Origin: an uncultured Corynebacterium sp.
GTDB taxonomy: Bacteria; Actinomycetota; Actinomycetes; Mycobacteriales; Mycobacteriaceae
Direction: 5' to 3'
Length of the DNA stretch: 38,513 nt
Assembly: GCA_946220775.1 (NCBI GenBank)
Contig: CAMIFC010000018.1
Span: 1-38,513 of the forward strand
The translations under genes were made by a program, and so were the position numbers. Each line of letters begins with the position of its first letter. The first letter of the stretch is position 1. Positions 15,419-23,770 of this stretch are shown here, piece by piece. The notes beneath the pieces were generated by a model. That model saw only the letters and a list, made by a program, of their open reading frames with translations. It was not told the DNA's origin and did not search any database.

Positions 15419-16910
15419 ACGCTCCCCGCGCCGCGCGACACCAGAGGACAACCCCGGCCGCAACTTCGTGGGCTCCCGCGTGCGCCAATTGCGTCGCGAA
15501 CGCGACCTTTCTCAAGCACAACTAGCCGCCACGCTGGGGCTATCGGCCAGCTACGTGAACCAAATTGAACACGACCAGCGGCCCATGACCCTCCCAGTGC
15601 TCAAGAAGATCACTGACAGCTTCGGGGTAGACGCCACCTTCTTCGCCCGCGAGGATTCCACGCGGCTGCTCGCCGAACTGCAGGACGTGGTGCTGGATAG
15701 GGAAATCTGGCCCACCCCCGTGGACGTCACCGAGCTCGCGGATCTAGTCCGCAACCACCCGACCCTCGCCCGGGCGATGATCGACATGCACAGCCGCTAC
15801 CGCAATGTGTCGGACAAGCTCACGCTCGCCACGGAGGAACGCATCCAAGGTTCGGCGGTCATGTCCATCACCCCGCGCGGTGAGCTCTTCGGCCGGGTGT
15901 CTGGCCCCGAGGCGTTCTCCATGCCACACGAAGAGGTACGCGACTACTTCTACGCCCGCCAGAATTACGTTGATGTGCTGGATGTGCAAGCAGAAAAACT
16001 CGCGACGGAGCTCAACCTCAGCTCCACGCAGATCCGGCACACCGAACAGGTCCTCATCGAACGGCTCAGCACCCAGCACCAAGTCAAAGTTGTGCTCTCC
16101 CGCGACATGGGAGACACCCAACACCACTTCGATCCAGAGACCAAACAGCTGCTGGTATCGGCCGTCATGCGGCCAGGTCAGATCGCCTTTCGACTAGCAA
16201 CAGAACTGGCCTACCTAGAGGCCGGCGACACGATTTCCTCGCTCGTGGAGTTAGGGCACTTCACGTCGGATGCGTCGCGCCGGTTGGCGTCCCGAGGACT
16301 GGCGACCTATTGGGCGGCGGCGCTGCTGCTTCCCTACGGACAGTTCCACACATCGGCAGAAGAATCGCGCTACGACCTGGAATTCCTGATGCGCGAATAC
16401 GGGGTGGGTTACGAAACCGTGTGCCACCGACTGTCCACGATGCAGCGGCCCAGTCTGCGTGGCGTGCCGTTCACCTTCGTGCGCGTCGACCGGGCGGGCA
16501 ACATGTCCAAACGCCAAAGCGCCTCCGGCCTGCACCTTTCCGGCTCGGGCGGCACGTGCCCGCTGTGGAATGTGTACGAGACCTTCAGTTATCCCGGCAA
16601 GATCATGCGGCAGATCGCCCAAATGCCAGACGGGCGCACCTACCTGTGGGTGGCGCGAACGGTGAATCACCACCGCTCGGAATGGGGCAACCCCGGCAAG
16701 CTCTTCGCGATTGGGTTGGGCTGCGAGCTGCGTCAAGCCCACCGAATGGTGTACTCCGAGGGGCTGGATCTGCACGACACGTCCGCGGCCACCCCGATTG
16801 GTTCGGGCTGCCGACTCTGCCCGCGGCCGAATTGCCCGCAGCGCGCCTTCCCGCCGATCCACCGGCCCGTGGAGATCGACGCGCACCGGTCGACGGTGTC
16901 GCCGTACTAG
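15408..16910 (+). CDS. ramB: RamB-type regulator of acetate metabolism (HTH-XRE, PrpR/RamB family)
   Basis: 500 residues from ATG 15408, which overlaps the hydrolase stop. A short basic lead precedes an XRE-type helix-turn-helix at about residues 19-75 (NFVGSRVRQLRRERDLSQ; LAATLGLSASYVNQIEHD). An IrrE-like middle region follows. The C-terminal domain (DUF2083-type) contains GGTCPLWN and a C-x2-C-x4-C cluster (GCRLCPRPNCPQ). Mycobacterial relatives (PrpR) are known to bind an Fe-S cluster in this domain, so redox or CoA-ester sensing is plausible. In C. glutamicum RamB represses acetate and glyoxylate genes and lies near lpd, as here. An ald gene, a known kind of RamB target, lies 15 kb away in the same window. 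Confidence 0.93.
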   Translation: MVNKRSPRRATPEDNPGRNFVGSRVRQLRRERDLSQAQLAATLGLSASYVNQIEHDQRPMTLPVLKKITDSFGVDATFFAREDSTRLLAELQDVVLDREIWPTPVDVTELADLVRNHPTLARAMIDMHSRYRNVSDKLTLATEERIQGSAVMSITPRGELFGRVSGPEAFSMPHEEVRDYFYARQNYVDVLDVQAEKLATELNLSSTQIRHTEQVLIERLSTQHQVKVVLSRDMGDTQHHFDPETKQLLVSAVMRPGQIAFRLATELAYLEAGDTISSLVELGHFTSDASRRLASRGLATYWAAALLLPYGQFHTSAEESRYDLEFLMREYGVGYETVCHRLSTMQRPSLRGVPFTFVRVDRAGNMSKRQSASGLHLSGSGGTCPLWNVYETFSYPGKIMRQIAQMPDGRTYLWVARTVNHHRSEWGNPGKLFAIGLGCELRQAHRMVYSEGLDLHDTSAATPIGSGCRLCPRPNCPQRAFPPIHRPVEIDAHRSTVSPY

Positions 16911-16928
16911 GGTCGCGGCGCTGGGTCG

Positions 16929-16953
16929 GCCGGGTCACAGACCGGTACCCGGC
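16929..16953. terminator. hairpin between convergent ramB and membrane gene
   Basis: GCCGGGT (16929-16935) pairs with ACCCGGC (16947-16953) around an 11-nt loop in the 49-nt gap between convergent stop codons. There is no T-run. Confidence 0.45.
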
Positions 16954-16959
16954 TCCCGC

Positions 16960-18099
16960 CTACTTCAGTTTCGGCGTGACATCCACCGAATGGTCCGTGT
17001 CGTAGGAGTCGCCATCCTCTGAGGCGTCGGCGGCGAACACGCCGGCCAACTTGCGTCGTTCCAATTCGCGGCGGTTATACGTCGCTTCCTGGATCGCTTC
17101 CTCGGAATCGAATCCACTGCCCAGCGCCCCGCCGATCATGCCCAGCGACGCGGCGAACCACGCCAGCAGAATATAATCCCACACCTGCACCGGCCCCTCG
17201 ATCTGCAGCGAGAAGTACGGGATCGGAACCAACGCCGCGGCCATGATCAACAGGAAGAGAATCAGGATCAGGTACATCGCGAACGCCGTGATCGCCACCG
17301 TGATGAGCGTCGCGTAGTTGTCCCACCGGGCGCGCCACCATTGCACGGAGTCGTAATCCGTCTTGCTGAATGACTGGTTCCACAGCCCGTTGTTGTAGAT
17401 CAGCCAGAAGGTCAGCGCGGCAATTGCAAACGCGGTGACCAGCCCTAATCGCCAGATCGGCATGAGGTTCGACATCTTCCACACGGAGCCGTAGAAGATA
17501 CCGAACCCGCCCGTCGCCACGCCCAGCGCCACGGATCGGGAGAGCACTCGCAGCAGCACGAATGGCCGGTTGCATCGGATCATCCCGAGCAGCAGCCGTA
17601 GCGATCGGCCACGGCCTTCCAGGACGCGGGTGACTTCCGCGTCCACGTCGCCACCCTGAATGTCGTCGTAGTCAGTGATCGGTTTTTCGCGGACACCGGC
17701 ACCAGCTCGCTTGGCGCGCACGAGGCGGAGCAGTTCTTGTCGCAGCCCGATCCGCGCGCGCAGCAGCCCGAAAGCAGGCAGGCACAGCATGGTCGCCCGT
17801 CCGCTGTCCACAGATTGGCTGATGACCGGCCGGCGAGTCGTCAGTGGCAGGTCAGTAACGTAGATCAGCCGGTCCCAGCCATAACGCCGCAGCACACCGG
17901 GCGCAGTATCGTGCAGCATCACCGAGCCTTCCTCGTCCATGGGAAACGAGCCGATGCGCAGGTAGAGCGTGGCTTTTTCGCCGGTTTCGTGGTTGATTGC
18001 GCCGTCCTGGAGCTGCCGAAACAGTGCTTTGAGGTGTTTTTCAGGGAGTCCGCGGTCTGCGATGATGCCGATTTTTTCGGTCACGGTTTCTTGCCTCAT
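16960..18099 (-). CDS. uncharacterised multi-pass membrane protein between lpd and ramB
   Basis: 379 residues from ATG 18099 (MRQETVTEKIGII). A GTG at 18138 would add 13 residues. The first ~180 residues are soluble and start with a small alpha/beta-looking segment (KIGIIADRGLPEKHLKALFRQL). About five hydrophobic helices follow between residues 185 and 335, then a charged tail (EAIQEATYNRRELERRKL). I do not recognise a domain. The gene is convergent with ramB and lies downstream of lpd on the same strand. A copy of the dispersed motif lies only 5 nt upstream of the ATG, in place of a recognisable ribosome-binding site. Confidence 0.75.
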   Translation of the reverse strand: MRQETVTEKIGIIADRGLPEKHLKALFRQLQDGAINHETGEKATLYLRIGSFPMDEEGSVMLHDTAPGVLRRYGWDRLIYVTDLPLTTRRPVISQSVDSGRATMLCLPAFGLLRARIGLRQELLRLVRAKRAGAGVREKPITDYDDIQGGDVDAEVTRVLEGRGRSLRLLLGMIRCNRPFVLLRVLSRSVALGVATGGFGIFYGSVWKMSNLMPIWRLGLVTAFAIAALTFWLIYNNGLWNQSFSKTDYDSVQWWRARWDNYATLITVAITAFAMYLILILFLLIMAAALVPIPYFSLQIEGPVQVWDYILLAWFAASLGMIGGALGSGFDSEEAIQEATYNRRELERRKLAGVFAADASEDGDSYDTDHSVDVTPKLK

Positions 18100-18168
18100 T
18101 TTTAGGACGCCACCCGCCCCGGCACTGAATTCCTTCACGTTCCTGGTCGGTTTGGGGTGGGAACCACG

Positions 18169-18205
18169 ACGCGCCTCGACCAGCAGCGTGCTGGTCGGGG
18201 CGCGT
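18169..18205 (-). terminator. terminator downstream of lpd
   Basis: A 17-bp stem (18169-18185 with 18189-18205, one T-G pair) and a 3-nt loop lie 13 nt after the lpd stop. There is no T-run, but the stem is very stable. Confidence 0.75.
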
Positions 18206-18218
18206 GATGGGGTTGCGT

Positions 18219-19643
18219 TTAGAAGTTGATCATGTGCCCGGAGATTCCGTGCGCAGCTTCCTTCATCGCCTCCGACAGGGTCGGGTGCGTGTGGACGTTG
18301 CGGGAGATCTCGTCGGCAGTCAGATCGAAACGCTGTGCCAAGGTCAGCTCTGGCAGCAGCTCGGAGACATCTGGACCAACCATGTGGCCACCGATGAGTT
18401 CGCCGAACTCTGCGTCTGCGATGAGCTTCACGAAGCCGACAGCGTTGCCGAGGCCTTGGGCCTTGCCGTTGGCGGTGTATGGGAAGGTTGCGACCTTGAT
18501 TTCGCGGCCTTCCTTTTCGGCCTTTTCACGGGCAGCTTCTTCGGTGTAGCCGAAGGACGCCACCTGTGGGTTACAGAACGTAGCGCGCGGCATCATCATG
18601 TAATCGCCGAGCTCTTGGGTCTCTGCACCAGCGATTACTTCCGCTGCGACGACGCCTTGCGCTTCTGCAACGTGAGCCAGCTGCAGCTTCGCGGTGACAT
18701 CGCCGACGGCGTAGATGTGATCGACGTTGGTGCGCATGAACTCGTCGACCTCGATGGCACCGCGTTCGGTGAGCTTCACACCGGTATTCTCCAGGCCGTA
18801 GCCCTCAACGCGAGGTGCGAAGCCGATGGAGACCATCACACGATCGGCCTTGAGGGTTTCGGACTTCTTGCCGTCTGCAGACTCGATGTCAACCTCGACA
18901 CCCTTGCCTTCGCCCAGGTCACGGACCGCGGTGGTCTTGTGACTGGTCTTCAGCTTCACGCCGAGGCGCTTGTACTGCTTCGCGATTTCGCGGGAGACGT
19001 CCTTATCCTCATTCGGCAGGACGCGGTCCATAAACTCAACAACGGTGATGTCCACACCGAAGTTGCTGAGGACGTATGCGAACTCCATACCGATGGCACC
19101 CGCGCCGATGACGACCATGGACTTCGGCGCCTTCTCGTCGAGGATCTGCTCCTCGTAAGAAACGATGTTGCCGCCAATCTCCACGCCAGGCAGAGACTTC
19201 ACGACGGAGCCGGTGGCGATGATCGCGTTATCGAACGTGATCGTCTTGCCAGCGTCATCACCATCGACGATGGCGATTTCCTTATCGTTCTTGAACTCGC
19301 CGAGTCCATGGATCTCCTGGATCTTGTTCTTCTTCATCAAGAAGTGAATACCCTTGACGATGTTGGAAGAAACCTTGCGCGAACGCTGGTGCGCTGGCGC
19401 GTAGTCCATTGAGATGTTGTCGCCAGTAATACCGAAGGTCTTGGCTTCCTTCGTGATGGTATGAGCCAGTTCCGCGTTACGGATCAACGCCTTCGATGGG
19501 ATACAACCCACGTTCAGGCAGACACCGCCCCAGTACTGCTTCTCGATTACTGCGGTCTTCAAACCCAGCTGCGCTGCACGAATGGCAGCAACATAGCCAC
19601 CTGGGCCTGCTCCGATTACTACTACGTCAAAATGTTCAGCCAC
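18219..19643 (-). CDS. lpd: dihydrolipoamide dehydrogenase (E3)
   Basis: 474 residues starting at GTG 19643 (AEHFDVVVIGAGPGGYVAA). It has the FAD-binding GxGxxG, the redox disulfide C42-LNVG-C47 in GGVCLNVGCIPSK, a second dinucleotide motif (VIGAGAIGMEFAYVL), GDV near the FAD site, and the C-terminal HTHPTLSEAMKEA with the catalytic His-Glu pair. It is the shared E3 subunit of the pyruvate and 2-oxoglutarate dehydrogenase complexes. The sequence is close to the C. glutamicum Lpd I recall. It starts 16 nt downstream of a 32-codon gene on the same strand, so the two may be co-transcribed. Confidence 0.96.
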   Translation of the reverse strand: MAEHFDVVVIGAGPGGYVAAIRAAQLGLKTAVIEKQYWGGVCLNVGCIPSKALIRNAELAHTITKEAKTFGITGDNISMDYAPAHQRSRKVSSNIVKGIHFLMKKNKIQEIHGLGEFKNDKEIAIVDGDDAGKTITFDNAIIATGSVVKSLPGVEIGGNIVSYEEQILDEKAPKSMVVIGAGAIGMEFAYVLSNFGVDITVVEFMDRVLPNEDKDVSREIAKQYKRLGVKLKTSHKTTAVRDLGEGKGVEVDIESADGKKSETLKADRVMVSIGFAPRVEGYGLENTGVKLTERGAIEVDEFMRTNVDHIYAVGDVTAKLQLAHVAEAQGVVAAEVIAGAETQELGDYMMMPRATFCNPQVASFGYTEEAAREKAEKEGREIKVATFPYTANGKAQGLGNAVGFVKLIADAEFGELIGGHMVGPDVSELLPELTLAQRFDLTADEISRNVHTHPTLSEAMKEAAHGISGHMINF

Positions 19644-19659
19644 GCCAACAACCTTACGT

Positions 19660-19758
19660 TTAGAGCGAGCCCAGTGCCACCCTGAGGTCCGCGATTGCGG
19701 AGTAGATTTCGTTCAGTGCGTTACCCAGGTTCTCGGTGAACATCAACAGCGGGTTCAT
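19660..19758 (-). CDS. 32-residue amphipathic peptide, porin-like candidate
   Basis: The frame starts at ATG 19758, preceded by a purine-rich site (GAAAGAAG) at proper spacing, and encodes 32 residues beginning MNPLLMFTENLGNALNEIY. It has no signal peptide and can form an amphipathic helix with acidic residues spaced along one face. Corynebacterial porins of the PorA/PorH type are similarly tiny, leaderless and helical, and this is the only basis for the label; I see no direct sequence match. It lies 16 nt before lpd on the same strand and is divergent from the mycolyltransferase, an enzyme class that in C. glutamicum also mycoloylates such porins. It could instead be a leader peptide for lpd. 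Confidence 0.5.
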   Translation of the reverse strand: MNPLLMFTENLGNALNEIYSAIADLRVALGSL

Positions 19759-20019
19759 AGGATCTTCTTTCTCTTGAAAACGAGTGAAAAATGACAGCAA
19801 CGGGACTGCACACTGTCGCCGATTATTCTTAGCACCCTTTGCCGCAAAAGGTCTATAGATCCCCAAAACTAGACCATCCTGGAGACACACCCCACAGAAA
19901 CTGTGTTATTATTACCCAATCTCTGTACGTGTCAGCTATGGTCAATATGTCGATTGAGCACCACCATGCCGGGCGCCTAGCAACGCGTTCCGACACAAAC
20001 TTGAAGGATCTTCCACTAC

Positions 20020-21171
20020 ATGAAGCGTAAACTCGCCAGCCTCGCTGCCGCGGCCCTCGCGATCGCCATGCCAGCAACGATGGCTGTAAACACCCTCCCA
20101 ACCGCGACAGCTGCCCCCGTGGCCGCTAAAGAAAAGGCCGCAGACGCGAAGCCTGCCTTCGTAGAGATCCAGCCGGCCGACAAGGCAGCACAAGACCAGT
20201 ACTTCGCGAAGAAGCTCAACGAAAACAAGTCCTTTAAGTGGATGGAAACGGCTTTCAAGAAGTACGCAGCCGGGTACAACGTTGCTATCGCTAGGGCAAA
20301 ATCACCGGCGATGAATGACCTGGAAATCCCGATGTTCATCATGGGACCAAAGGGCTCCAAAGTTGGGGAAACCGAAGGTCTGCCAACCCTGTACCTCCTC
20401 AACGGCGCAGACGGTGGCCAGGGTCGTGCTAACTGGGTGATGCAGTCGGACATCGTGGAACACTACGGTGAAAACCTGAAGGCAAACATTGTCATTCCAA
20501 TGTCCGGCGCATTCAGCTACTACACCGACTGGGTCAGCAAGCCAAACGAGCAGGCAGACTACATCCCGAAATGGGAGACCTTCTTGACCAAGGAGCTTCC
20601 ACAGGCTCTCGAGCCAATGCTGAAGGCTAACCAGAACCGCGCGATCGCCGGTATGTCTATGTCCGCAACGTCCTCCCTGAACCTGGCTGCACACAACCCA
20701 GGCTTCTACGATGCTGTAGGCTCCTTCTCCGGCTGTGCTGCCACCACCTCCGGCCTGGCACCGCAGTTCATCGATGTCACCCTGAACCGTGGCGGTACCA
20801 GCATGAAGCAAATGTGGGGTGGAATGAACACCAAGACCGCCCGCTACAACGATGCCCTCCTGAATGCGAACAAGCTGAAGGATCAGAAGGGAATGTACGT
20901 CTCCAACTCGACCGGCCTGGCTGGCCCGCACGATGTGCTGGGCTCCGATCGCGTCAAGAACAACGTTTTCAGCGCTGCCACGGTAACGGTTGAAGGTGGC
21001 ATCATCGAGGCTGCAACCAACGCATGTACTCATGATTTCCGCGCGAAGCTGCGCAGCCTCGGCAACAAGGACGCCGTGTTCAAGATGCGCCCCAGCGGCA
21101 CCCACCAATGGGGTTACTGGGAGGATGACCTGCGCGGCTTCCTGCCAGTGCTGCAGAAGAACTTGAAGTAA
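20020..21171 (+). CDS. trehalose mycolyltransferase (antigen 85 family)
   Basis: 383 residues with a clear signal peptide (KRK, hydrophobic Ala-rich core, probable cleavage around residue 32 after TATAA). The esterase-D fold carries YLLNGADGGQGRANWV near the N-terminus. The nucleophile is S213 in G-M-S-M-S, and the catalytic H362 lies in GTHQWGYWEDDL, matching GTH-W-YW of Ag85. The enzyme works outside the membrane, moving mycolates between trehalose monomycolate, arabinogalactan and, in some corynebacteria, porins. Its presence implies a mycolate outer membrane. The 261-nt gap upstream is shared with the divergent 32-residue gene and contains an A/T-rich stretch near 19900-19920. Confidence 0.93.
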   Translation: MKRKLASLAAAALAIAMPATMAVNTLPTATAAPVAAKEKAADAKPAFVEIQPADKAAQDQYFAKKLNENKSFKWMETAFKKYAAGYNVAIARAKSPAMNDLEIPMFIMGPKGSKVGETEGLPTLYLLNGADGGQGRANWVMQSDIVEHYGENLKANIVIPMSGAFSYYTDWVSKPNEQADYIPKWETFLTKELPQALEPMLKANQNRAIAGMSMSATSSLNLAAHNPGFYDAVGSFSGCAATTSGLAPQFIDVTLNRGGTSMKQMWGGMNTKTARYNDALLNANKLKDQKGMYVSNSTGLAGPHDVLGSDRVKNNVFSAATVTVEGGIIEAATNACTHDFRAKLRSLGNKDAVFKMRPSGTHQWGYWEDDLRGFLPVLQKNLK

Positions 21172-21195
21172 CCCCCGTTAGCGGCACCTTCTTGT

Positions 21196-21227
21196 GGCCC
21201 CGGATTGGCGAATGCTGAACCGGGGCC
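21196..21227 (+). terminator. terminator of the mycolyltransferase gene
   Basis: GGCCCCGG (21196-21203) pairs perfectly with CCGGGGCC (21220-21227), 24 nt after the stop codon. Confidence 0.65.
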
Positions 21228-21287
21228 TTGGTGTATTCACGCGCTCGCATCGAGTCCCCTCCCCTCAGTCCAGAGAGCTAACGATCC

Positions 21288-22499
21288 ATGAGAGCCATCA
21301 CCATCGCGACCGGCTTCGTCGCCATCGCGGGCTACCTCATCATCTGGATCGCAGCGAAAGCACTCACCCCCGGCGAGTACGTGGATTTCATGGTGTTTTG
21401 GGGACTCTTCTTCGCCCTGACCGGCCTCATCGACGGGTTGATGCAGGAAACCACCCGAGGCGTCACCGCTGAAACCGGGCACAGCCCCCGCACCGAGAAA
21501 GCCCAACCGTTCCGCCTCGCCGGCCGGTTCGGGGCTGTCTTCGCCGTCATCGCGCTCGTCTCCAGTCCGTTGTGGGCCTCACAGGTCAGCCCCGATAACG
21601 AGGTGTGGGGCATCGTCCTGTTCACCCTCGGCCTGGCCAGCTTCGCCTTCCAAGCAATCCTCTGTGGTTTGATCTCTGCCACGTCCCGGTGGGCACATTT
21701 CGCGTGGCTCATCGCGATCGACTCCGGCATCCGGCTCGCCCTCGCGCTCCTCGCGTGGTGGGCGGGCTGGGGCATCCTCGCGTTCCTCCTCATCACCGTC
21801 ATCGGCGCGGCGACGTGGGGCGGTTTCGTTCTGTTCTCGCCGTCCGTCCGTTCCCTCCTCCCCTTGTTTTCGGACGTCAGCCCCTCCCACTTCATCTTCC
21901 GCAGCATCAAGGCGATGCTCGCTTCAGGCGCTAATGCGGTACTCATCACTGGGTTTCCAGTGTTGCTGCGCTTCACCACGGATCGATCAGCATCGGCCGC
22001 GATTCTGGCTGGCACCATCACCGCCGTGACCCTCACGCGCGCTCCGCTGCTGGTTCCCCTGCAGCGGTTTCAGCCCGCGCTGATCGTGCACTTCACGAAG
22101 AATCGACACCACGTACTGCGTACCACCATGCGCCCGATGGCCGCGATCGTGATCATCGCGGCCATCGGTGGGGTCGCGGCCTGGCTGATCGGCCAGCCGA
22201 TCATGGCGCTGTTATTCGACGAGGACTACCTGGTGTCCCCGGTGGCATTGGGGCTGCTCACGCTCGCATCCGGTGGCACCGCACTGCTGATGGTGACTGG
22301 TTCCGCGGCACTCGCCGCGGAACGGCACAACCTCTACTGGCTCGGCTGGGCTGCCGCAACAGCCGCGGCCATCATGATTCTTTTCGTGGATGCCAGCCCC
22401 GATCTACGAGCAGTTCTAGCCCTTGGGCTCGGACCACTCACCGGGGTGGCTATTCATCTTGGCGTGCTAGCGGTTGGCGTCCGGAATAAACTTCCGTGA
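21288..22499 (+). CDS. polytopic membrane protein, polysaccharide flippase-like
   Basis: 403 residues with about 12 hydrophobic segments and few long loops. The pattern of paired helices, an Arg/Thr-rich central loop (FTTDRSASAAILAG) and P-L-Q-R-F-Q-P after helix 7 resembles Wzx/MATE-type (MOP superfamily) polysaccharide exporters. No diagnostic motif makes this certain. ATG 21288 is preceded by AGAGAGCTAACG. Placement beside a mycolyltransferase suits an envelope role. The final 33 nt overlap the convergent MFS gene, and a copy of the dispersed motif lies in that overlap. Confidence 0.6.
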   Translation: MRAITIATGFVAIAGYLIIWIAAKALTPGEYVDFMVFWGLFFALTGLIDGLMQETTRGVTAETGHSPRTEKAQPFRLAGRFGAVFAVIALVSSPLWASQVSPDNEVWGIVLFTLGLASFAFQAILCGLISATSRWAHFAWLIAIDSGIRLALALLAWWAGWGILAFLLITVIGAATWGGFVLFSPSVRSLLPLFSDVSPSHFIFRSIKAMLASGANAVLITGFPVLLRFTTDRSASAAILAGTITAVTLTRAPLLVPLQRFQPALIVHFTKNRHHVLRTTMRPMAAIVIIAAIGGVAAWLIGQPIMALLFDEDYLVSPVALGLLTLASGGTALLMVTGSAALAAERHNLYWLGWAAATAAAIMILFVDASPDLRAVLALGLGPLTGVAIHLGVLAVGVRNKLP

Positions 22500-23711
22500 C
22501 ACGACCGTGACGATCACGAAGCAGATCGCGGCAACTACCGCGCCGGACCCGAGCATCTGCGGATACGTGAACCACTGTGATAGTCGCGTGAGGATCATCG
22601 GGAAGAAGAAGCCAATGTAGGTGAAAACGTAGAAAATGGCGGTCAGACCACCGAGCTCGTCGGGGTGGGCGAGGCGCTGAACCTCCGTGAGGCCGGTGAG
22701 CATGCACATGCCGTAACCCGCACCCAGAATCACCGCGACCACCAACACACCCGGCAAGGACGTGGTTTTCGCCGACCACGCTGCGATCACCATGCCGATG
22801 ACGGCCAACACCATCGCGGCCTGCTGCGCGAACGCCGAATCCTCGCGGTAATACAGCTGCGGGAACTGCTGAATCGTAAACCCAGCGGCCAGCGATAGCG
22901 CCGTGATACCAGCACTAATTGCGATCGGGTCGCCATAAGCGCCCTGGATCAGCGACGGCATGATCGCATAAGCCACGCCCGCGCAACCAAACACCCACGG
23001 CGCGATCGGCAGCACCGCAAACAGGAACCGCGGATGCTTCACCGACGGGGAGGCCAAGTCCGACAGGATCGAGCCCTTCACCTTCAGGTGAGCCGACTGG
23101 CGAGTTTCCGGCACAGAAGTCAGCCCGATCAGCGTGACGATCGACAGCACAATGTGAATCAGGTACGGCAGCTGGCCAGGCATCGGGCCGTACTGGGCGA
23201 GCAGCCCGGCGATGAGGGCACCCACCGCAAAACCGCCGGTCAGAGACATCGTCGCGCGCTTAGCACCGGAGTCCGGCTTCGCTTTCGGGTCAAAGGCGGG
23301 AGTGGACAGCTCCTTGATCCAGGACCCGCCGGCGCTCATGACCGAACCAATGGCGATACCGGACAGCACACGACCGGTGAAAATCAGCGGCTCATTCGTT
23401 TCGCCAATCGCAATGAGGATCGAGCCGACCAGCGCGATAATCGGCGCAGGCAGCATCACCACTCGGCGTCCGTAGCGGTCCGATAATGGACCGGACGCCA
23501 GCAGGCTCAGCGCAATGCCCGCCGCATAGGACGCCAACAGGGCGTCCACAAATACCGGACTGAACACGGCTTGGCCCCGGTAGAAGACCATCATCGGAGT
23601 GAATTCGTTGCCACCCCAAGCCACTGTGAACACGGCCATGGCCACCAGCAGCCATGCTTTTGAATTCCCGTATTTTGGCTTAGCTGGCGTTGCGCCTTGC
23701 TGATTGTTCAT
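22467..23711 (-). CDS. major facilitator superfamily transporter
   Basis: 414 residues with 12 predicted helices. The MFS motif A is visible as GPLSDRYGRR after helix 2, and GRVLSGIAIGSVMSAGGSWIKEL fits helix 4 with motif B. The central loop is short. The substrate is unknown; drug or metabolite efflux is typical. ATG 23711 has a weak ribosome-binding site and a TAGCAT hexamer close upstream. It is divergent from the acyl-CoA oxidase gene (59-nt gap), so the two may share control elements. Confidence 0.85.
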   Translation of the reverse strand: MNNQQGATPAKPKYGNSKAWLLVAMAVFTVAWGGNEFTPMMVFYRGQAVFSPVFVDALLASYAAGIALSLLASGPLSDRYGRRVVMLPAPIIALVGSILIAIGETNEPLIFTGRVLSGIAIGSVMSAGGSWIKELSTPAFDPKAKPDSGAKRATMSLTGGFAVGALIAGLLAQYGPMPGQLPYLIHIVLSIVTLIGLTSVPETRQSAHLKVKGSILSDLASPSVKHPRFLFAVLPIAPWVFGCAGVAYAIMPSLIQGAYGDPIAISAGITALSLAAGFTIQQFPQLYYREDSAFAQQAAMVLAVIGMVIAAWSAKTTSLPGVLVVAVILGAGYGMCMLTGLTEVQRLAHPDELGGLTAIFYVFTYIGFFFPMILTRLSQWFTYPQMLGSGAVVAAICFVIVTVVSRKFIPDANR

Positions 23712-23770
23712 AGTTACCCATGCTAAGTCACGACCCTAAAGTGTAACGAATCGCACACTGAGGGCTCAGG

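Noticed and set aside
18204..19412. 402-codon frame on the plus strand
   Set aside because: It is antisense to lpd, whose family motifs are complete; the frame is a codon-usage shadow.
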